From Curtobacterium sp. SGAir0471 (lineage in GTDB: Bacteria > Actinomycetota > Actinomycetes > Actinomycetales > Microbacteriaceae), in assembly GCF_005490985.1 (NCBI RefSeq), contig NZ_CP027869.1, positions 1,488,001 to 1,552,000 on the forward strand: a stretch of 64,000 bases of DNA. Reading direction: 5' to 3'. The number at the start of each line of letters is the position of its first letter. Position 1 is the stretch's first letter. Below the pieces are notes generated by a model that searched no databases, was not told the origin of the DNA, and was given only the letters and a program-made list of their open reading frames with translations. Both the position numbers and the translations under genes were made by a program. Of this stretch, positions 32,640 to 38,732 are shown piece after piece.

Positions 32640-33596
32640 ATGCCGACGCTCCGCGAACTCCAGGCCGTCATCGAGGACCTGTGGCCCGCCGCCGGCGCCG
32701 AGTCCTGGGACGCCGTCGGGCTCGTCTCCGGTCACCCGGACCAGGTGGTCGAACACGTGCACCTCGCCGTGGACGCCGTACCCGCCACCGCGGACGAGGC
32801 CGTCGCCCTCGGTGCCGACCTGCTCCTCACCCACCACCCGCTGCTGCTGCGCGGTGTCACCACGATCGACGAGACGACCGCCAAGGGCCGGGTCCTCGCG
32901 ACGCTCGTGCGGGGCGGGACGGCGCTGCTCGCGGCGCACACGAACGCCGACGTCGTGACGACCGGCACCTCCGCCGTGCTCGCCGACCGGCTCGGGCTCG
33001 TCGACCAGCGGCCGCTCGAGCCCGGAGCGGACCCCTCGACCGGCATCGGTCGCGTCGGGACCCTGCCGGAGGGCACCACCCTCGGCGCGCTCGCCCGCCA
33101 GCTCGTCGACCTGCTGCCGCCGACGGCGACGGGTGTCCGCGCCTCGGGCGACTTCGACCGGCCCGTGCGCACCGTCGCGCTCTGCGCCGGAGCCGGTGAC
33201 AGCCTGCTCGGCGATCCGGCCGTCCGGGCCGCCGACGTCTACGTCACGAGCGACCTGCGGCACCACCCTGCCTCGGAGTTCCGCGAGCAGGCGATGCTCG
33301 CCGACGGCCCCGCGCTGGTCGACACCTCGCACTGGGCGACCGAGTGGCTCTGGCTCGACGTCGCGGCCGAGCAGCTCCGCCGGTTCGCCGGAGTCCGGGT
33401 GACCGTGAGCGACCTCCGCACCGACCCCTGGGACTTCGCGGTCCTTCCCGCAGCCGAGCCCGCGGCTGCCACCGGACCCGCAGCCGCCGCCGAGCCCGCA
33501 GCAGCCGCCGGGCCCGGACCTGCAGCCGCCGCCGCGCCCGCGGTGGCCCCCGGCACCCCCGCCCCCGCACCCGCCCACGAAGGAGACCGACCGTGA
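32640..33596 (+). CDS. Nif3-like dinuclear metal-centre hexameric protein with Ala/Pro-rich tail
   Basis: 318 aa, ATG six bases after TAGACT. Metal-site motifs: ADLLLTHHPLLLRG, AAHTNADVV, VYVTSDLRHH, and ALVDTSHWATEWLW. The Nif3/YbgI family forms hexameric rings with two metals per subunit; its reaction is not settled. After about residue 270 the protein has an unusual Ala/Pro/Gly tail of some 45 residues that is not part of the fold. The stop overlaps the GTG of the DUF164 gene, a common pairing in actinobacteria. Confidence 0.92.
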   Translation: MPTLRELQAVIEDLWPAAGAESWDAVGLVSGHPDQVVEHVHLAVDAVPATADEAVALGADLLLTHHPLLLRGVTTIDETTAKGRVLATLVRGGTALLAAHTNADVVTTGTSAVLADRLGLVDQRPLEPGADPSTGIGRVGTLPEGTTLGALARQLVDLLPPTATGVRASGDFDRPVRTVALCAGAGDSLLGDPAVRAADVYVTSDLRHHPASEFREQAMLADGPALVDTSHWATEWLWLDVAAEQLRRFAGVRVTVSDLRTDPWDFAVLPAAEPAAATGPAAAAEPAAAAGPGPAAAAAPAVAPGTPAPAPAHEGDRP

Positions 33597-34327
33597 AGGC
33601 AGCACCCGAGGACCAGGTCGTCCTCCTCGACCTCCAGCGCCTCGACAACGACGTCACCCGTCTGTCGCACCGCATCACCGCCCTGCAGAAGGGCGACCGG
33701 CTCACCGAACTCGGGACGACGGCCGCCTCGCTGCGCGCCGAGCTCGCCGCCGCGACCGGTCAGGTCGAGGACGCCGAGCGGGAGCTCGCCCGCCTGGAGT
33801 CCGACACCGCCACCGCGCAGGCCCGCATCGAGCGCGACACCACGATGCTGCAGAACGTCGCGAGCGCGAAGGACGCCGCGGGCCTCGAGAGCGAGCTGGC
33901 GTCGCTCCGCCGTCGCATCGGCGACCTGGAGACCGCCGAGCTCGAGGTCATGGAGCAGCTCGACGTGCACCGCGCCCGCGTCGGGGACGTCGAGGGGAAG
34001 CTCGCCCAGGTCGAGGCCGACCGCGCCACGCTGGTCGCCGAGCGCGACACCGAGATCGCCCGCGTCGAGGCCGATCGTGAGTCCGCCGCGCAGAGCCGTG
34101 CGGCCGTCGCCGCGAAGGTGCCCGCGGACCTGCTGGCGCTGTACGACCGGCAGCGGGCGCGCTACGGCTTCGGCGCGTCCCTGCTGCAGGGCGGAGTGTC
34201 GACCGCTTCCGGCGTGACGCTCACGAACTCGGACCTGCAGGACATCCGACGGGCTGCGCCCGACGACGTCGTGCTCTGCCCGGACAGCGACGCGATCCTG
34301 GTGCGCACGGCCGAGTCCGGCCTGTAG
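33593..34327 (+). CDS. DUF164/CdsZ-type coiled-coil protein with degenerate zinc ribbon
   Basis: 244 aa, GTG start with AAGGAG eight bases upstream. Residues ~5-185 are a long antiparallel coiled coil (VVLLDLQRLDNDVTRLSHRI, MLQNVASAKDAAGLESELAS). The C-terminal knob keeps the family skeleton (YDRQRARYGFGASLLQGG, VTLTNSDLQDIRRAAPDDVV), but the zinc cysteines are mostly gone: family CGGC is STAS here, and the second pair is reduced to one Cys (LCPDSDAILV). The family acts near ribosomes or RNA in a way that is not well understood. It is coupled to the Nif3 gene. Confidence 0.88.
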   Translation: MKAAPEDQVVLLDLQRLDNDVTRLSHRITALQKGDRLTELGTTAASLRAELAAATGQVEDAERELARLESDTATAQARIERDTTMLQNVASAKDAAGLESELASLRRRIGDLETAELEVMEQLDVHRARVGDVEGKLAQVEADRATLVAERDTEIARVEADRESAAQSRAAVAAKVPADLLALYDRQRARYGFGASLLQGGVSTASGVTLTNSDLQDIRRAAPDDVVLCPDSDAILVRTAESGL

Positions 34328-34338
34328 ACGCGGGTCCC

Positions 34339-34386
34339 GACGGACGGGAGGCTCGTGGCGGCACCGCCACGCGCCTCCCGTCCGTC
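34339..34386. repeat. Dispersed palindromic repeat, copy R6
   Basis: GACGGACGGGAGGC (34339-34352) pairs with 34373-34386, there is one T/C mismatch, then CGTGGCGG (34354-34361) pairs with 34364-34371 over a two-base loop. It lies between the 3' ends of the DUF164 gene and the RNase P RNA gene. Confidence 0.88.
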
Positions 34387-34419
34387 GTCGGTCGGTGGGC
34401 GCGCACGTGGTGCGTGGGT

Positions 34420-34780
34420 GCGAACGGGCCGGCCGTACGCCGGGTTCTGTCCCGCTCTCGCGGTGACGGCCATCTCTCTCGGACCGACGTTGCCGCCGGC
34501 CTCCAGCGGTCCACCCGAGGACTCAGCGAGCAGCCTCGTCGTCCTCTGTCTGACCTTGCTCCGGGCGAGGTTTACCGAGCGGATCCGGTCACCCGGACCC
34601 CTGGTGGTCTCTTACACCACCGTTTCACCCTTACCGACGTCACCGCCGGCGGTCTGCTTTCTGTGGCACTGTCTCGCGGATTGCTCCGGGTGGGTGTTAC
34701 CCACCGCCCTGCTCTGTGGAGCCCGGACGTTCCTCGGCACTCCCGGAGGAGTGACGCGACCGTCTCACCGACCCGTTCGC
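34420..34780 (-). ncRNA. rnpB: RNase P RNA (bacterial type A)
   Basis: Read on the minus strand, the region has the conserved RNase P blocks: GAGGAACGTCCGGGCTCC near the 5' end, GCCACAGAAA, GTAAGGGTGAAACGGTG, GTAAGAGACCACC and the 3' GACAGAACCCGGC. The terminal helix P1 forms between GCGAACGGG at 34780-34772 and CCCGTTCGC at 34428-34420, which sets the approximate ends. It is the catalytic RNA that trims 5' leaders from tRNA precursors. Exact ends may differ by a few bases. Confidence 0.95.
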
Positions 34781-34863
34781 AGGACTGAGTCTACCGCTGC
34801 CCGCGCCGCCCGGCGCCCCGCGGCTGCCGCCTCGTCGTCGCCGTCCCGACTTTCGCCGCTTCC

Positions 34864-34918
34864 GGTCGCAGGACATGCCGCTCACCTTCAGGTCGAACGG
34901 CGAGTCCTGCGACCTGAA
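34864..34918. terminator. Two overlapping, mutually exclusive hairpins between ppgK and rnpB
   Basis: GGTCGCAGGAC (34864-34874) pairs with GTCCTGCGACC (34904-34914). TTCAGGTCG (34887-34895) pairs with CGACCTGAA (34910-34918). The right arms overlap at 34910-34914, so only one stem can form at a time. It lies downstream of ppgK on the minus strand and upstream of rnpB. Confidence 0.7.
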
Positions 34919-34969
34919 CGGAGCCGGACGGGGTGTCGTGCGACGAGGACCACCGCCGAGGCCGCACCC

Positions 34970-35719
34970 CTACTTGCTGCGCGAGGCCAGGGTCGCCGCC
35001 CCGATGATGCCGGCGTTGTTGCGGAGCGTCGCGGGGATGATGTCCGCCTGCAGGTCGAGCAGCGGCAGGAACTCCTCGTGGTGCTTCGACACACCGCCGC
35101 CGACGACGAAGAGCTCGGGGGAGAGCAGGGCCTCGAGCGTCGAGTAGTACTTCTGCAGGCGCTTGGCCCAGTGCTTCCAGGAGAGCTCGTCGCGCTCCTT
35201 CGCCGCGAACGAGGCCTTCGTCTCGGCGTCGTGCCCGTCGATCTCCAGGTGGCCGAGCTCGGAGTTGACGATGAGCACACCGTCGTTGATCAGCGCGGTG
35301 CCGATGCCGGTGCCCAGGGTCGTGACGACGACCAGTCCGTCCTTGCCCTTCGCCGCACCGAACTGCTGCTCGGCGAACCCGGCGGCGTCGGCGTCGTTGA
35401 CGAAGTGGATGGAGCGGCCGAGCTCCTTCTCGAACAGTGCCTCGGCCTCGAAGCCGATCCACTTCTTCGACACGTTCGCGGCCGACATCGTCTTGCCGTC
35501 GCGGACGATCGCGGGGAAGCAGACCCCGACCGGCACGTCCGCCGCCGGGGCGAGCTCGTCGAGGATCGACTTCGCCACAGCGACGATGTCGTGCGGCTTG
35601 CCGCCCTCGGGGGTGGCCTTCTTGATCCGGTCGGTCGTCAGCTCGCCGGTGGCGACGTCGACGATCGCGCCCTTGATGCCCGTTCCGCCGATGTCGACGC
35701 CGACTGCGAGGGAGGTCAT
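34970..35719 (-). CDS. ppgK: Polyphosphate glucokinase (ROK family)
   Basis: 249 aa, ATG at 35719. ATP/polyP-binding motif AVGVDIGGTGIKGAIVDV at the N-terminus; catalytic FVNDADAAGFAEQQFG; phosphate loop TTLGTGIGTALI; GHLEIDGHDAET; VVGGGVSKHHEEFLPLL. The enzyme phosphorylates glucose using polyphosphate or ATP and is typical of actinobacteria. Start spacing and family length agree. The gene lies 28 bases downstream of map, transcribed in the same direction, so a two-gene operon is likely. Confidence 0.95.
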   Translation of the reverse strand: MTSLAVGVDIGGTGIKGAIVDVATGELTTDRIKKATPEGGKPHDIVAVAKSILDELAPAADVPVGVCFPAIVRDGKTMSAANVSKKWIGFEAEALFEKELGRSIHFVNDADAAGFAEQQFGAAKGKDGLVVVTTLGTGIGTALINDGVLIVNSELGHLEIDGHDAETKASFAAKERDELSWKHWAKRLQKYYSTLEALLSPELFVVGGGVSKHHEEFLPLLDLQADIIPATLRNNAGIIGAATLASRSK

Positions 35720-35747
35720 GAGAAGCGGTGCCTTTCGTGGGTGTCCG

Positions 35748-36611
35748 TCAGGAGACGGTGAGGAGTTCCGCGCCGCGCTCGGTGACGACGAGGGTGTGTT
35801 CGAACTGTGCGGTCCAGGACTTGTCGCGGGTGCTGACGGTCCAGTCGTCCGACCAGATGTCGGCCTCGATCCCGCCGAGCGTGAGCATGGGCTCGATGGT
35901 GAACACCATGCCGGGCTCCATGACGTCGTCGAAGCGCGGTGCGTCGTAGTGCGGGATGATCAGCCCGGAGTGGAACGCCCGACCGACGCCGTGGCCGGTG
36001 TAGTCGCGGACGACGCCGTACCCGAAGCGCTTGGCGTAGGCCTCGATCGCCCGCCCGATGACGTTGACCTGGCGCCCGGGAGCGACGGCCTTGATCCCGC
36101 GTTCGAGCGCGGTGCGCGTGCGGTCGACCAGGTCCTGGACCTCCTGCGAGGCCTGCCCGACGACGAACGTGCGGTTCGTGTCGCCGTGCATCCCGTCCTT
36201 GTAGGCGGTGATGTCGATGTTGACGAGGTCGCCCTCCTGCAGCACGGTGTCGTCCGGGATCCCGTGGCAGATGACCTCGTTGAGGCTCGAGCACAGCGAC
36301 TTCGGGTACCCGCGGTAGCCGAGCGTCGAGGGGTAGGCGCCGTGCGACACGACGAACTCGTGGCCGATCCGGTCGAGCTCGTCGGTGGTGATCCCGGGGC
36401 GGATGGCCTCGCCGACGGCGTCGATCGCCTGCGAGGCGATGCGCCCGGCGGCCCGGATGCGCTCGACCTCGTCGGGCGTGTAGGTGTCGCCGAGGCCGTG
36501 CTCGTGCGGCTCGGCACGCCCGACGTACTCGGGGCGCTCGATGTCCTTCGGCACGGGGCGCTGGGGGGAGATCCGGCCGGCGGTCAGGTGTCCGTGTGCG
36601 TCCCGGGGCAT
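35748..36611 (-). CDS. map: Methionine aminopeptidase, type I
   Basis: 287 aa, ATG at 36611 located seven bases after TAGAGT (leaderless). Removes N-terminal Met from new proteins. An N-terminal extension of about 45 residues precedes the pita-bread core, as in other actinobacterial MapB-type enzymes. Motifs: SLNEVICHGIPDD, LVNIDITAYKDGMHGDTNRT (metal Asp pair), YTGHGVGRAFHSG (metal His), GMVFTIEPMLTLG and FEHTLVVTERGAE (metal Glu pair). Confidence 0.95.
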   Translation of the reverse strand: MPRDAHGHLTAGRISPQRPVPKDIERPEYVGRAEPHEHGLGDTYTPDEVERIRAAGRIASQAIDAVGEAIRPGITTDELDRIGHEFVVSHGAYPSTLGYRGYPKSLCSSLNEVICHGIPDDTVLQEGDLVNIDITAYKDGMHGDTNRTFVVGQASQEVQDLVDRTRTALERGIKAVAPGRQVNVIGRAIEAYAKRFGYGVVRDYTGHGVGRAFHSGLIIPHYDAPRFDDVMEPGMVFTIEPMLTLGGIEADIWSDDWTVSTRDKSWTAQFEHTLVVTERGAELLTVS

Positions 36612-37157
36612 GCCGACCACTCTAACCGGGTGCGCGGCGCCCGCGGCGCGGGCGCTCGCGCGGCCGGCGCGTCCGTCGCGCCGGGCGGCGAGACGCCGCC
36701 GCCGGTGTGCGACACCGTGCAGCTCCACGTCGCGAGACCCCGGCGTCGGCGCGTGACACCGCGCGCGCGTCGAGACGCCGCCGGTTCCGGAGGCGTCTCG
36801 CACGCCCGAGGGCGTCCGGCGCGGACGCCGGCGTCCCGCGCCGGGCCGGACGCGAGCCAACGGGACCGGCACAGGAGGGTGCCCACTCCACGCGCCGCGC
36901 CCGAGGTGACGGTCTGGAGGCGCGGTGCCGGTCCGTCCGACCGGCACCGCGCCTCCCGACCGGTCGCCACCACCGCCGGGCCGGCCCCCACCTCCCCGTC
37001 CCCCGGTCCGCCCCGCGGACCGATCCGCGAGAGCGACAGGATCCCGTCGACCGTCGGCGGCGATCTGTCGCCTTCGCGTCACTGACCGGTCGCCAGCACG
37101 GCCGACGGCGGCAGGCGCGCGCGGGCGCAGCCCGGACCCCGTGGGTACGGTGGCGCC
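36612..37157. other. Intergenic region between map and the 59-aa gene, with repeats only
   Basis: No convincing gene is visible in these 546 bases. The contents are a -10 box for map (36619-36624, minus strand), two inverted repeats of the CGAGACGCC family (36684-36700; 36771-36800), palindromic copy R7 (36910-36962), and the promoter of the 37158 gene (TACGGT at 37146-37151). Open frames crossing the region have low-complexity Arg/Pro/Ala translations. Confidence 0.7.
36910..36962. repeat. Dispersed palindromic repeat, copy R7
   Basis: An 18-base perfect inner stem (36916-36933 with 39-56 of the same hundred) is extended by CGGTC/GACCG at 36910-36914 and 36958-36962, with one T/C mismatch. 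The loop is CGTCC. Unlike other copies it lies between divergently transcribed genes. Confidence 0.85.
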
Positions 37158-37337
37158 ATGAGTGACGAACGCATCGAGTCCCAGTGGTGGTTCAACGAGA
37201 AGACGCACGAGGTGGAGCAGGGCCCGCAGTCGCCGCAGCGCGACCGCATCGGCCCGTTCGACACGCGTGAGGAGGCGCAACACGCCCTGGACCGCATCAA
37301 GGCGAACAACGAGCGCTGGGACGACGAGGACCAATAG
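37158..37337 (+). CDS. SPOR-like small protein
   Basis: 59 aa, ATG six bases after TACGGT. QWWFNEKTHEVEQGPQSPQR and RIGPFDTREEAQHALDRIK match the small actinobacterial proteins commonly labelled SPOR-domain-containing: a single beta-alpha unit that ends in an acidic tail (RWDDEDQ). It has no membrane segment. It stops 36 bases before glnA2, in the same direction, so it may share its transcript. Confidence 0.8.
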   Translation: MSDERIESQWWFNEKTHEVEQGPQSPQRDRIGPFDTREEAQHALDRIKANNERWDDEDQ

Positions 37338-37373
37338 GCTGGAGGCCCCAGCAGCACCACGGAAAGGGCGTCC

Positions 37374-38711
37374 ATGGACAAGCAGACGGACTTCGTGCTC
37401 CGCACCATCGAGGAGCGGGGCATCAAGTTCATCCGACTCTGGTTCACCGACGTCATCGGCACGCTGAAGTCCGTCGCGATCGCCCCGGCCGAGGTCGAGG
37501 GTGCCTTCGCCGAGGGCATCGGGTTCGACGGTTCCGCGATCGAGGGCCTCACCCGCTCGTACGAGGCCGACGTCCTGGCACACCCGGACCCCTCGACGTT
37601 CCAGATCCTGCCGTGGCGGGGCGAGGTCGACCCGACCGCGCGCATGTTCTGCGACATCACGACGCCGGACGGCCAGCCCGCCGTCGCCGACCCCCGCAAC
37701 GTGCTGAAGCGGACCCTGGCGAAGGCGAGCGAGCGCGGGTTCACGTTCTACACGCACCCCGAGATCGAGTTCTACCTCCTGAAGAGCCGCGACTGGGCGG
37801 ACGGCGGCCCGCAGCCCGTCGACCAGGCCGGCTACTTCGACAACGTCCCCGGCGGCAGCGCGCACGACTTCCGCCGCCGCTCGGTGCGGATGCTCGAGGA
37901 CCTCGGCATCTCGGTGGAGTTCTCCCACCACGAGGCCGGTCCCGGACAGAACGAGATCGACCTCCGCTACGCCGACGCGCTGACGATGGCCGACAACATC
38001 ATGACCTTCCGCACCGTGGTGAAGGAGGTCGCCATCGAGCAGGGCGTCTACGCGACGTTCATGCCGAAGCCGCTGTCGGGCCAGCCGGGCTCGGGCATGC
38101 ACACGCACGTCTCGCTCTTCGAGGGCGACCAGAACGCCTTCTACGAGGCCGGCGGCGAGTACCAGCTGTCGCAGACCGCGAAGCACTTCATCGCGGGTGT
38201 GCTCCGTCACGCTCCCGAGATCACCGCGGTGACGAACCAGTTCGTCAACTCCTACAAGCGGCTGTGGGGCGGCGACGAGGCCCCGTCCTTCGTCACCTGG
38301 GGCCACAACAACCGCTCGGCGCTCGTGCGCGTGCCGCTGTACAAGCCGAACAAGGGCCAGTCCGCCCGCGTCGAGTACCGCGGCATCGACTCGGCGGCGA
38401 ACCCGTACCTGGCGTACTCGCTGCTCCTCGCGGCGGGCCTGAAGGGCATCGACGAGGGCTACGAGCTCCCGCCGGAGGCCGAGGACAACGTCTGGAGCCT
38501 GTCCGACGCCGAGCGCAAGGCCCTCGGCTACAAGCAGCTCCCCGCGAGCCTCGACCACGCCCTCGGCCTGATGGAGGACTCGGAGCTCGTCGCCGAGACC
38601 CTGGGCGAGCAGGTCTTCAACTTCGTGCTGCTCAACAAGCGGCAGGAGTGGAAGGCCTACCGCGACCAGGTCACGCCGTTCGAGCTCCGCACCAACCTCG
38701 GCGCGCTCTAG
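37374..38711 (+). CDS. glnA2: Type I glutamine synthetase, GlnA2 group
   Basis: 445 aa, ATG after GGAAAGG. Glutamine synthetase motifs: IGFDGSAIEG, THPEIEFYLL, FSHHEAGPGQNEIDLRY, KPLSGQPGSGMHTHVSLF, and NRSALVRVP. It is shorter than the main GlnA at 47359-48783 (474 aa). The glnA2-glnE arrangement is conserved in actinobacteria. In other genera GlnA2 contributes less to ammonium assimilation or uses other amines; activity here is not shown. glnE starts 21 bases downstream. Confidence 0.93.
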   Translation: MDKQTDFVLRTIEERGIKFIRLWFTDVIGTLKSVAIAPAEVEGAFAEGIGFDGSAIEGLTRSYEADVLAHPDPSTFQILPWRGEVDPTARMFCDITTPDGQPAVADPRNVLKRTLAKASERGFTFYTHPEIEFYLLKSRDWADGGPQPVDQAGYFDNVPGGSAHDFRRRSVRMLEDLGISVEFSHHEAGPGQNEIDLRYADALTMADNIMTFRTVVKEVAIEQGVYATFMPKPLSGQPGSGMHTHVSLFEGDQNAFYEAGGEYQLSQTAKHFIAGVLRHAPEITAVTNQFVNSYKRLWGGDEAPSFVTWGHNNRSALVRVPLYKPNKGQSARVEYRGIDSAANPYLAYSLLLAAGLKGIDEGYELPPEAEDNVWSLSDAERKALGYKQLPASLDHALGLMEDSELVAETLGEQVFNFVLLNKRQEWKAYRDQVTPFELRTNLGAL

Positions 38712-38732
38712 CAGCCGCCCGGAGCACCACGC

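Noticed and set aside
29106..33605. Minus-strand open frame of about 1500 codons
   Set aside because: It is antisense to the STAS, RsbW, AraC, RBBP9 and Nif3 genes, all of which have recognisable motifs. Its own translation has no domain.
34355..35761. Plus-strand open frame across the RNase P RNA and ppgK
   Set aside because: It overlaps a clear ncRNA and is antisense to ppgK. No protein motif.
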